Positions 1 to 6,759 of a DNA stretch of 17,837 nt are shown here, in pieces. The stretch's first letter is position 1; the number at the start of each line of letters is the position of its first letter. Where the stretch lies: assembly GCA_046756445.1 (NCBI GenBank), contig JBHHWI010000061.1, forward strand, positions 1 through 17,837, given 5' to 3'. The position numbers and the translations under genes are program-made. The notes below the pieces were generated by a model. It was not told the DNA's origin, made no database searches, and worked only from the letters and a program-made list of their open reading frames with translations. The DNA is from JACZWL01 sp046756445. GTDB lineage: Bacteria > Pseudomonadota > Gammaproteobacteria > Steroidobacterales > Woeseiaceae.

Positions 1-1
1 A

Positions 2-1855
2 AACTACGCTGCAGACAAGGCAAGCAGCAAGTTCGTACCGCTGCAGCAGATCGATCGAGCCAATTTCAGCGCCCTGGAAGTGGCCTGGTCCTGGTGTTCG
101 CCGGACGAAGCACTGAGAACCGCTGATCCCGGTCTGTGGCCCGGCAATAATGAATCGACGCCCATCATGATCGATGGTGTGCTGTACACCAGCACGTCCT
201 TGAGCCAGGTCGCAGCCATCGATGCGGTTACCGGCATGACTCTCTGGACCTATGATCCCCAGAGTCATCTCGTCGGTTCGCCGCCCAACCTGGGTTTCGT
301 CAATCGCGGCGTGTCGTATTGGACCGACGGCAACGACCGCAGAATCTTCATCGGCACCGGCAGCGGGTTGTTGATCGCTGTGAACGCCGACACCGGCGAA
401 CCTGCGCCGGAGTTCAACGGCAACGGCACCATCGACCTGCGCCAGGGGCTGCGCCGTTCGATAGACAGCAGATTCTATGGGGTGAGTTCCGCGCCTCTGG
501 TTTGCGGCGATACGGTCATCGTCGGCTCGAATATCCTGGATTTTCCGTCGGTCGTCGCGATGCCGCCCGGAGATGTGCGGGGATTCGATGCCCGTACCGG
601 AGAGCGCCGCTGGGTATTCCAAACCGTTCCACAGCCCGGCGAGTTCGGCAACGAAACCTGGGAAAACAATTCCTGGCAAAATACCGGCGGTGCAAATGTC
701 TGGACGCTGATGAGTTGTGACGAGAACCTGGGCTACGTGTATCTGCCCGTCAGCACCCCGACCAATGATTACTACGGCGGCGACCGACCCGGCGATAATC
801 TGTTTGCGGAAAGCCTGGTGGCGCTGGATGCGGTGACCGGCCAGCGGATCTGGCATTTCCAGATGATCCATCACGGCATCTGGGATTACGACCTTCCGGC
901 GGCTCCGAATCTGGTCGACATCATCGTCAACGGCCGGCCCATTCAGGCGGTGGCGCAGGTTTCGAAGCAGGCGTTCACGTACGTATTCGACCGGGTAACA
1001 GGCGAGCCGGTCTGGCCCATCGTCGAACAGCCGGTCCCGGCTTCGACCATATCCGGTGAGGTGACCGCGCCCACGCAGCCGGTCCCCAGCAAACCGCCGC
1101 CATTCGACCGCCAGGGCGTGACCGAAGACGACCTGATCGACTTTACGCCGGAGCTGCGCCAGGAGGCACTGGCAATCATCCAGGGCCTGGATATCGGTCC
1201 TCTGTATACTCCGCCGACGGCGCGGGGAACGATCATTCTGCCTGGAATCGGAGGCGGTGCAAACTGGTCGGGTGCCGCAGTGAACCCGGAGAGCGGCCTG
1301 CTGTATGTGCCGTCGTGGACCAACCCCTTTATCCTGAATGCAATCGACCGCGGGCTTACGACCACCGCGTTTGCCGGAGATCCGGTACCGGGGCCCCGAG
1401 GCCCGCGGGGGCTGCCATTATTCAAGCCGCCCTACGGCCGGGTTACCGCCATCGATCTCAACACCGGTGATCACGTGTGGATGAGTCCTGTGGGCGAGGG
1501 CTTCGAAGATGAACCGCCCCTGGCCGGCTTGAATCTTCCGCCTCTCGGTCTGCCCGTTATCAGTTTCGTGCTCGCCACACGTTCGCTGTTATTCGTGGCA
1601 CAGGGAGGTATTTCCGAATTTCGTGGGTCATCGGACCGGGATAATGCCAGTACATTTGTTCGGCGCAACTTCAATCCGAGTCTGAAGGCCTATGACCTGG
1701 ATGATGGTTCCCTGATCGGCGAAGTCAGTCTGCCCGGTAATGCCTCCGGTGCACCGATCAGTTACATGGCCGATGACATTCAGTATGTCGTCGTCCCGAT
1801 CGGCGGCTCGTCGCTGCCGGCCCAACTGGTGGCGCTGCGTTTACCGCAGAACTGA
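2..1855 (+). CDS. PQQ-dependent dehydrogenase (quinoprotein, glucose-dehydrogenase type), 5' truncated
   Basis: The reading frame is open from base 2 at the window edge, so the true start and any signal peptide lie outside; about 617 residues are visible. The first visible residues (NYAADKASSKFVPLQQI) are the usual N-terminal blade of this family. Typical propeller motifs follow: SWCSPDEA, GLLIAVNADTGEP, IWHFQMIHHGIWDYDLP, FDRVTGEPVWPI and GGGANWSGAAVNPESGLLYV. The Asp of WDYD (nt 884-886) and the Lys of VSKQAF (nt 965-967) are 27 residues apart, the same spacing as the catalytic Asp466/Lys493 pair of E. coli membrane glucose dehydrogenase (from memory). The family oxidises sugars or alcohols in the periplasm using PQQ and passes electrons to quinone or cytochrome. 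The substrate cannot be read from sequence. No C-terminal cytochrome domain is present; the protein ends at LRLPQN. It is convergent with waaA across a 78-bp gap in which I see no clear terminator. Confidence 0.9.
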   Translation, partial: NYAADKASSKFVPLQQIDRANFSALEVAWSWCSPDEALRTADPGLWPGNNESTPIMIDGVLYTSTSLSQVAAIDAVTGMTLWTYDPQSHLVGSPPNLGFVNRGVSYWTDGNDRRIFIGTGSGLLIAVNADTGEPAPEFNGNGTIDLRQGLRRSIDSRFYGVSSAPLVCGDTVIVGSNILDFPSVVAMPPGDVRGFDARTGERRWVFQTVPQPGEFGNETWENNSWQNTGGANVWTLMSCDENLGYVYLPVSTPTNDYYGGDRPGDNLFAESLVALDAVTGQRIWHFQMIHHGIWDYDLPAAPNLVDIIVNGRPIQAVAQVSKQAFTYVFDRVTGEPVWPIVEQPVPASTISGEVTAPTQPVPSKPPPFDRQGVTEDDLIDFTPELRQEALAIIQGLDIGPLYTPPTARGTIILPGIGGGANWSGAAVNPESGLLYVPSWTNPFILNAIDRGLTTTAFAGDPVPGPRGPRGLPLFKPPYGRVTAIDLNTGDHVWMSPVGEGFEDEPPLAGLNLPPLGLPVISFVLATRSLLFVAQGGISEFRGSSDRDNASTFVRRNFNPSLKAYDLDDGSLIGEVSLPGNASGAPISYMADDIQYVVVPIGGSSLPAQLVALRLPQN

Positions 1856-1933
1856 GACCGGACACCCAGCCTCTGTTGTCGCTTGTCGAACTCGATCTGA
1901 TGGCCCAGTGCCTGTACGGTTGGGTCTGAGCCA

Positions 1934-3217
1934 TTACACCGACCCCTTCTGTACCTTGTTTATCAGCGGCCCCATCAGATTCAGGAGTTTCCGAAGCGCG
2001 CCCCTGTTCTCGGATACGATTTCCCGGCCTTTGCTTCCGATTCGCGCCGCTTCGGCGCGGTCGACGAACAATGATCTGATGGCAGCCGCCAGCTCATCCG
2101 AATCCTGAACCCGGACGCAGGCACCGACCTCGGTAAACATATCCGCTATATCCTGTGCGTTGAAGAGATGGGGACCGGTGACTACCGGCATCCCCAGTGC
2201 CGCTGGTTCGAGTAGGTTGTGGCCGCCAATCGGCGCCAGTGTTCCGCCGACAAACGCGATGTCGCTTGCGGCATAAAACATCTGCAACTCTCCCATCGTG
2301 TCGCCGAGAAATACATTCGCGTCATCCGGGCATGGTCGGCCTTTGGTTCGCGATATGTATTTGAATCTTTTCCTTCGAAGCAGTGCCTCCACCGTGCCGA
2401 ACCGTTCCGGATGTCGTGGAACGAGTATCAGCAACGCATCCGGTATCGCGTCCAGCAATCTCCGGTGCGCCGACAGCACCTGCTCTTCCTCTTTGTCATG
2501 AGTGCTTGCGGCAATCCAAACGGGCCTGCCAGCAAAATTCTGCTTCCGGAACGTCGCGGCATCCGATTCCAGGCTCGGCGGCAGCTCGAAATCAAACTTG
2601 ATATTGCCGGTTACCCAGGTTCGTTCGGGCGCCGCGCCGAGCGACCGGAAACGATCGGCGTCCGTCTCGCTCTGGGCAGCGATAATGATTCCGTGCGACA
2701 GGGTCTCGCGGAACAGCGGCAGGAAGCGCCGATATCGATTCACCGCTTGCGGCGAAATGCGCGCACTGACGAGCATCAGCGGTATCTCCCTCTTGCCACA
2801 GGCATCGTACAGGTTCGGCCAGATTTCGGTTTCCATGATCAACGCCAGATCCGGCTTGATGGATCGAAAAAAATTCCGAACGGCGGGCGGAATTTCGAAC
2901 GGGATGTAACAATGCGCGACCTGACCTCGAAACAGGCCCCGTACTCTCGCGGCGCCGGTGGGGGTTACCGTGGTGATCAGCAGTTGCCGTGTGGGGAATC
3001 GATTCCGCAATGCCTGCACCAAGGGAACCGTGGCCTGTACTTCTCCAACGGACACCGCATGGATCCAGATACTGCCCTCCGACATCACCGGGTAGCCCAG
3101 GCCGAGCCGCTGGCCCAGGCGATCCCAGTAGGCCCGATTTACCAGGCCGCGAAAAACCCAGTACAGCGCGTACAGCGGCGAGACCAGATAGGTAACGAGA
3201 ACGTAGGCGAAGCGCAT
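1934..3217 (-). CDS. waaA: 3-deoxy-D-manno-octulosonic acid (Kdo) transferase
   Basis: WaaA (KdtA) adds Kdo residues from CMP-Kdo to lipid IVA at the inner face of the inner membrane, the first step of LPS core assembly. The 427 residues match the usual length of about 425. An N-terminal hydrophobic anchor (residues 4-22) precedes the acceptor-side motif HAVSVGE, whose Glu59 corresponds to the catalytic Glu31 of the Aquifex enzyme. Other landmarks are LIMETEIWPNL (127-136), the interdomain VTGNIKFD (202-209), LVPRHPERF (265-273), and the donor-binding GGHNLLEPAALGMPVVTGPH (331-350). The ATG at 3217 gives the family-typical N terminus (MRFAYVLVTYLVSPLYALYW). There is no Shine-Dalgarno sequence upstream, because the preceding bases belong to a TAATARGGGACAG-type repeat. 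It lies 119 bp downstream of nrdJb on the same strand. It may be transcribed from nrdJ or from a promoter in or near the repeat. Confidence 0.95.
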   Translation of the reverse strand: MRFAYVLVTYLVSPLYALYWVFRGLVNRAYWDRLGQRLGLGYPVMSEGSIWIHAVSVGEVQATVPLVQALRNRFPTRQLLITTVTPTGAARVRGLFRGQVAHCYIPFEIPPAVRNFFRSIKPDLALIMETEIWPNLYDACGKREIPLMLVSARISPQAVNRYRRFLPLFRETLSHGIIIAAQSETDADRFRSLGAAPERTWVTGNIKFDFELPPSLESDAATFRKQNFAGRPVWIAASTHDKEEEQVLSAHRRLLDAIPDALLILVPRHPERFGTVEALLRRKRFKYISRTKGRPCPDDANVFLGDTMGELQMFYAASDIAFVGGTLAPIGGHNLLEPAALGMPVVTGPHLFNAQDIADMFTEVGACVRVQDSDELAAAIRSLFVDRAEAARIGSKGREIVSENRGALRKLLNLMGPLINKVQKGSV

Positions 3218-3219
3218 TG

Positions 3220-3306
3220 TAATAAGGGACAGGAGTTAATAGGGGACAGTTTACTTAATTCGCCGGTCGCGGCTTTCTCGAATTCAGTAAACTGTCCCCT
3301 ATTAAC
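3220..3306. repeat. REP/MITE-like inverted repeat with TAATAGGGGACAG motif
   Basis: Two 27-bp arms (3235-3261 and 3280-3306) are inverted copies matching at 26 of 27 positions around an 18-bp GC-rich loop. Each arm carries GTTAATAGGGGACAGTTTAC next to AATTC. A third, direct copy of the core with one change (TAATAAGGGACAG) lies at 3220-3232, reaching within 3 bp of the waaA start codon. Transcribed in the waaA direction, the repeat would form a long stable hairpin. Perfectly paired repeats with a GGGGACAG core resemble the non-autonomous REP elements moved by RAYT (TnpA-REP) transposases; that link is inference. No transposase gene is in the window. Confidence 0.85.
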
Positions 3307-3336
3307 CGATTGCGCGGGAGGTTTGTAGCAGGGCTT

Positions 3337-4053
3337 CTACCCGCATTTGGAATCGCCGCAATTCAGGCAGGTCATGCACCCTTCCATCATGACAACGGCC
3401 GCCGTACTGCACTTCGAACATAATTGCGCGCCTTCCGGATACTCGCTCTTGGAAAAAGCGTCCTGTTGTTTGGTACTGGCTTCGAATTCCGCCCTCTTTT
3501 CCTCGATCAGCCTTATCTGGCGTTCATCCAGTTCCGGTTTCGAGAGCAGACCGATGGCTATCAGGTGCTTTTCGACTATGTAGCCCAGCTCCGCGATAAT
3601 CGACGGCATAAATGTGCCACCCGGTTTCCAGTAACCGCCGCGTGGGTCAAACACGGCCTTGAGCTCGTCCACGAGGAACGTCACGTCGCCACCCTTTCGG
3701 AACACCGCGGAAATAATGCGCGTCAGGGCAACGATCCATTGATAATGGTCGAGGTTTTTCGAGTTGATGAAGACCTCGAACGGCCTGCGCTTTTCGTACT
3801 CCGTTCCTTCATTCAGGACGATGTCGTTGATCGTTACGTACATGGCGTGATCCGACACCGGTGTCTTTACCTTGTACGTCGAGCCGATGAGCATCTCCGG
3901 GCGCTCGAGTTTTTCGTGCATGCGGATGACTTCCGCGCCGCCCCCACCCGCCTGTTCGCGCCTGTATTCGGTTGCTTGTGAAGCGGCCGTCTCATCTGCA
4001 GTCTGCTTCACTGCGTAACCAACGATTTTCTTGTCAATCTTCTTCGTGCCCAT
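3337..4053 (-). CDS. nrdJb: Class II ribonucleotide reductase, small C-terminal part (NrdJb, TSCPD domain)
   Basis: The 238 residues correspond to the C-terminal part of B12-dependent ribonucleotide reductase, encoded separately as in Pseudomonas nrdJa/nrdJb. Residues 52-170 form a TSCPD-type domain (YVTINDIVL, PFEVFINSKN, VALTRIISAVFRKGGD, LVDELKAVFDPRGG). The tail is cysteine-rich: C212/C215 and C226/C229 look like a zinc ribbon. C232 and C237 in the terminal CGDSKCG are the likely shuttle cysteines that re-reduce the active site of NrdJa. The gene starts 19 bp after the nrdJa stop, so the two are one operon. The Shine-Dalgarno is weak (GGGA about 10 nt before ATG). Residues 15-40 are low-complexity (QTADETAAS, AGGGGA) and may be a flexible linker replacing the covalent connection. 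Confidence 0.93.
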   Translation of the reverse strand: MGTKKIDKKIVGYAVKQTADETAASQATEYRREQAGGGGAEVIRMHEKLERPEMLIGSTYKVKTPVSDHAMYVTINDIVLNEGTEYEKRRPFEVFINSKNLDHYQWIVALTRIISAVFRKGGDVTFLVDELKAVFDPRGGYWKPGGTFMPSIIAELGYIVEKHLIAIGLLSKPELDERQIRLIEEKRAEFEASTKQQDAFSKSEYPEGAQLCSKCSTAAVVMMEGCMTCLNCGDSKCG

Positions 4054-4072
4054 TTATCGGTTCCCGGAAGAC

Positions 4073-6232
4073 TCAGAACTTGCCGTAATAGCCTTCCTTC
4101 AATGCATCGAACAAGTTTGCGGCGGTATGTACTTCGCCGTCATACTCGATTTCTTCATCGCCTTTCAGCTCGATCTCGGTGCCATCTTCGAGCGTGAATG
4201 TATAAAGCGTATTCTTGAGGTCCTTCTCTTTAACCAGGACGCCCTGGAACGCTTCCGGATTAAAGCGGAAGGTCGTACAACCCTTCAGTCCCTGCTCGTA
4301 CGCGTAAAGATAAATGTTCTTGAAATCCTCGTAGGGATAGTCGGTGGGAACATTGGCTGTCTTGGAAATGGACGAATCGATCCACTTCTGGGCCGCCGCC
4401 TGTATATCAACATGAGCAGTCGGCGTAATGTCGTCCGCTGTTACAAAGTACTCCGGCAATTCGTCTTCCGACGTGCCATCGGTCTCCGCGCCCTTCGGCA
4501 TCGCCTGCGGATTCACCAGACTCCGGTATGCGAGCAGCTCGAACGAGAACACATCGACTCTTTCCTTGGTCTTTTTCCCCGCCCGAATCACGTTCCTGAA
4601 GTAATGGTGCGCAAAGCTCGGCTCGATGCCGTTGCTCGCGTTATTGGCCAGTGAAAGCGAAATCGTTCCCGTCGGGGCGATCGAGCTGTGATGCGTAAAT
4701 CGCGCACCGACCTCCGCCAGCTCGTCAACCAGGTCCGGTGCTTCCTTTGCGATCTGCTGCATATAGTGGCTGTAGCGGCTGTGCAGAACGCGTCCCGGCA
4801 CTTTGTCGCCAGCCTTGTATCCGTCTGTCCCCATTTGCGGGCGCTTGGCGAGCATCTCGCGCGATACCTCGAACTCCTCTTCCATGATTGGCGCCGGCCC
4901 CTTCTCCCGAGCAAGATCCAGTGCAGCTTCCCACCCGGCGAGCGCCAGTTGCTTCGCGACTTCCTCCGTAAAGCTGACGGATTCCTTGCTGCCGTATTTC
5001 ATCCGCAACATCGTGATCGTCGAACCGAGCCCCAGGAAGCCCATTCCATGGCGACGCTTGCGCCTGATCTCGTTGCGCTGCAACGGAAGCGGGAGACCAT
5101 TTATTTCGACGACGTTGTCGAGCATGCGCGTGAAGACCTTGACGAGCTTTCGAAATTCATCCCAGTCGAAGCGTGCATTCTCGGTGAACGGCTCGAGCAC
5201 GAATTTCGTCAGATTGACCGATCCCAGCAGACAGGAACCGTAGGGTGGGAGCGGTTGTTCGCCACAGGGATTCGTCGCGCGAATGTTTTCGACGAACCAG
5301 TTGTTATTCATCTCGTTGACCCTGTCGATCAACACAAACCCGGGCTCGGCAAAGTCATAGGTGGACGCCATTATGACGTCCCACACACGCCCCGCCGGCA
5401 TGGCGCGATAAATCTTGCAGGCCACCAGGCCCTCGGGGTTGCGCACGTAATTCTCGGGCTCCGGCCATTCGCGCCAGACGAACTGCTTCTCATCGTCGAT
5501 GTCGAGTCCGTCTTGCTCGATTTCTTTCGGCGTTACAGGAAATGCGAGCTTCCACTCGTCGTCGTTCTGCACTGCCCGCATGAACTCGTCGGTGATCAGA
5601 AGCGAAAGATTGAACTGCCGCAAGCGGCCGTCTTCGCGCTTTGCGCGTATGAACTCTATGATGTCCGGATGTCCGACATCGAAGGTGCCCATCTGCGCAC
5701 CTCGCCGCCCCCCTGCCGAAGACACCGTGAAACACATCTTGTCGTAGATATCCATGAACGACAGCGGCCCGGAGGTATACGCGCCCGCGCCGGTAACATA
5801 TGCGCCTTTCGGTCTCAGCGTCGAAAACTCATAGCCAATACCGCAGCCAGCCTTGAGCGTCAGCCCGGCCTCGTGGACTTTGTTCAGGATATTGTCCATC
5901 GAGTCGGCAACCGTTCCGGATACCGTGCAGTTAATCGTCGATGTCGCCGGCTTGTGCTCCTGGGCACCGGCGTTCGAGATGATCCGGCCTGCCGGGACGG
6001 CGCCGTTTCTCAGCGCCCAGAGAAATTCCTCGAAACACTGTTCGCGAAGTGTATCTTGCTCGACTTCTGCGAGCGCTCGAGCGACACGCTTGAAGGTGTC
6101 ATCGATTGTCTGGTCGATTACGGTTCCGTCTTTCGAGGTCAGTCGATATTTTGCTCCCCAGATATCCAGCGACGCCGGTTGAAATGTGATATCGGACACA
6201 GTATTAGCGTCGACATGAACAGCGGACTTCAT
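4073..6232 (-). CDS. nrdJa: Adenosylcobalamin-dependent class II ribonucleotide reductase, catalytic part (NrdJa)
   Basis: NrdJa reduces ribonucleotides to deoxyribonucleotides with adenosylcobalamin as radical source, so it works with or without oxygen. The 719 residues contain the 10-stranded RNR barrel. The active-site motif NPCGEQPL has Asn321, the thiyl-radical Cys323 and Glu325. The redox pair is Cys102 (STINCTVSG) with Cys652 (GLKGCTTFRF). APTGTISLSLANNASNGIEP (519-538) is the phosphate-binding segment. The N terminus (FQPASLDIWGAKYRL) is typical, and I see no N-terminal ATP-cone. The C-terminal cysteines are not here but on the separate nrdJb, so the enzyme must assemble from two chains. 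The ATG at 6232 is preceded by GGGGAG at about -12 and GGGA at about -5. A leader of about 180 nt and NrdR-like sites lie upstream. I saw no cobalamin riboswitch. Confidence 0.96.
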   Translation of the reverse strand: MKSAVHVDANTVSDITFQPASLDIWGAKYRLTSKDGTVIDQTIDDTFKRVARALAEVEQDTLREQCFEEFLWALRNGAVPAGRIISNAGAQEHKPATSTINCTVSGTVADSMDNILNKVHEAGLTLKAGCGIGYEFSTLRPKGAYVTGAGAYTSGPLSFMDIYDKMCFTVSSAGGRRGAQMGTFDVGHPDIIEFIRAKREDGRLRQFNLSLLITDEFMRAVQNDDEWKLAFPVTPKEIEQDGLDIDDEKQFVWREWPEPENYVRNPEGLVACKIYRAMPAGRVWDVIMASTYDFAEPGFVLIDRVNEMNNNWFVENIRATNPCGEQPLPPYGSCLLGSVNLTKFVLEPFTENARFDWDEFRKLVKVFTRMLDNVVEINGLPLPLQRNEIRRKRRHGMGFLGLGSTITMLRMKYGSKESVSFTEEVAKQLALAGWEAALDLAREKGPAPIMEEEFEVSREMLAKRPQMGTDGYKAGDKVPGRVLHSRYSHYMQQIAKEAPDLVDELAEVGARFTHHSSIAPTGTISLSLANNASNGIEPSFAHHYFRNVIRAGKKTKERVDVFSFELLAYRSLVNPQAMPKGAETDGTSEDELPEYFVTADDITPTAHVDIQAAAQKWIDSSISKTANVPTDYPYEDFKNIYLYAYEQGLKGCTTFRFNPEAFQGVLVKEKDLKNTLYTFTLEDGTEIELKGDEEIEYDGEVHTAANLFDALKEGYYGKF

Positions 6233-6413
6233 TTGGTCCCGAACTCCCCTGAACTCCCGAAGGAGACCCCAAGAATCAGTTTTTCAATCGGTCTTGCTGC
6301 GCTTTTTCAAGCGAATAAAACCCTGCTCACCGCTTGCGACTTTTTTAGCGGCGAGTGCCAAAAATGGCCTCCAATCTTCGTTATGGCAGGCACAAGATGT
6401 TGTGCTTGCAAGG
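6233..6413 (-). promoter_or_regulatory. Structured 5' leader of nrdJab
   Basis: If transcription begins near 6413, the nrdJa mRNA has an untranslated leader of about 180 nt with several self-complementary segments on the minus strand. These are GCCA-TTTT-TGGC, CCGCT pairing with AGCGG, CGCTT-GAAA-AAGCG (6300-6313, a GNRA tetraloop), and CTCC-TTCG-GGAG (6253-6264, a UUCG tetraloop) just upstream of the ribosome-binding region. A GAACTCCC direct repeat (6241-6258) overlaps the last hairpin. It lacks the GCCACTG B12-box of cobalamin riboswitches. Its role is unknown; it could be a passive leader. Confidence 0.4.
6390..6405. promoter_or_regulatory. NrdR-box-like palindrome, proximal to nrdJ
   Basis: GCACAAGATGTTGTGC has perfect 6-bp inverted arms and matches all the strongly conserved positions of the NrdR consensus acaCwAtATaTwGtgt. 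NrdR is the zinc-finger/ATP-cone repressor of bacterial RNR genes. The site lies just downstream of the inferred nrdJ start point, a position suited to repression. Confidence 0.65.
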
Positions 6414-6429
6414 GCACAAGATTATGCCT
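6414..6429. promoter_or_regulatory. Second, weaker NrdR-box-like site overlapping the nrdJ -10
   Basis: GCACAAGATTATGCCT shares the 10-bp GGCACAAGAT block with the neighbouring box (6389-6398 and 6413-6422) but only about 10 of 16 consensus positions. NrdR boxes normally occur in pairs. Here the start-to-start distance is 24 bp, not the usual helical-phase spacing of about 21 or 31-32, so the pairing is uncertain. The site covers the candidate -10 element. Confidence 0.4.
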
Positions 6430-6447
6430 GCTTGGGCCCACTGTCAA
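6419..6447 (-). promoter_or_regulatory. Candidate sigma-70 promoter of nrdJab
   Basis: Read on the minus strand there is a perfect TTGACA (6447-6442). It is followed by CATAAT (6426-6421, 15-bp spacer) or TAATCT (6424-6419, 17-bp spacer). Transcription would start near 6413. The overlap with the NrdR-like boxes supports the assignment. Confidence 0.5.
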
Positions 6448-6568
6448 GGCCTCGCCGGTTTTTTCTCCTGAGTAATTATTTTATATATTTCAATAGGTTA
6501 TATAAACTACTAAAATAAGTCCTTTAAAACGTTAGCGAAAAAAATAACGCATTTGCAAAAAAAAAAAA

Positions 6569-6584
6569 TCACTATATCTAGTGC
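6569..6584. promoter_or_regulatory. Strong isolated NrdR-box-like palindrome
   Basis: TCACTATATCTAGTGC matches the NrdR consensus at 13 of 16 positions, including every strongly conserved one, with inverted CACTA/TAGTG arms. It lies about 340 bp upstream of nrdJa and 175 bp upstream of hsp20, beside a run of 12 A (6557-6568). I found no partner box within about 40 bp. On the minus strand the same bases read as a 5-bp hairpin followed by 12 T, so a weak intrinsic terminator is an alternative reading. Confidence 0.5.
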
Positions 6585-6651
6585 CATTAAGTGAAATACG
6601 GATGGTACTTGTTCGCAGCCGAATCGCGCTTTTTCCGGCCCGAAATCGGCC

Positions 6652-6680
6652 CTTGAAAAGCCACTCGATGACCTTATTTT
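6652..6680 (+). promoter_or_regulatory. Candidate promoter of hsp20 (sigma-32-like or sigma-70)
   Basis: CTTGAAA (6652-6658) is the exact sigma-32 -35 consensus. Eleven bp later GACCTTAT gives a partial match to CCCCATnT. The same bases also read as sigma-70 TTGAAA-16-TATTTT (6675-6680). Either would start transcription near 6687, about 73 nt before the hsp20 ATG. A GCTTTT/AAAAGC inverted repeat with an inner GGCC pair (6628-6661) overlaps the -35. Confidence 0.45.
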
Positions 6681-6710
6681 AGCCGACAACAATGCATTTT
6701 CCCGGAGCCT

Positions 6711-6754
6711 TTTCAGGGTCTTATTCGCTGAAATCGCACCTTTGTTTGAGGAGC
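6711..6754 (+). promoter_or_regulatory. Candidate RNA thermometer in the hsp20 leader
   Basis: Two hairpins can form directly before the start codon. The first pairs TTTCAG (6711-6716) with CTGAAA (6728-6733). The second pairs GCACCTT (6736-6742) with GAGGAGC (6748-6754): six base pairs including one G-U, one A-A mismatch and a 5-nt loop. It buries the whole GAGGAG Shine-Dalgarno. A mismatch-weakened stem over the SD is the design of ROSE-type thermometers found ahead of many hsp20 genes. This is inference from manual folding. Confidence 0.4.
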
Positions 6755-6759
6755 TAAAA

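Noticed and set aside
928..940. Other CGGCCGGC occurrences (about 932, 9572, 17182, 17409) as members of the GCCGGCTT repeat family
   Set aside because: They lie inside coding sequence, lack the following CTT and the TGAT lead, and are expected from GC-rich codon use.
6320..6360. CIRCE (HrcA) element suggested by GCACTCGCCGCTAAA in the nrdJ/hsp20 region
   Set aside because: Only a fragment of TTAGCACTC-N9-GAGTGCTAA is present, with no second arm, and it lies on the nrdJ side.
6233..6413. Cobalamin riboswitch ahead of the B12-dependent nrdJ
   Set aside because: Looked for the GCCACTG B12-box and the expected fold on the minus strand; neither was seen.
4688..6475. A 595-codon open frame on the + strand opposite nrdJa
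   Set aside because: It is antisense to a gene with all catalytic motifs of class II RNR, its translation shows no family-like motifs, and it extends into the regulatory gap. Long antisense frames are common in GC-rich genes.
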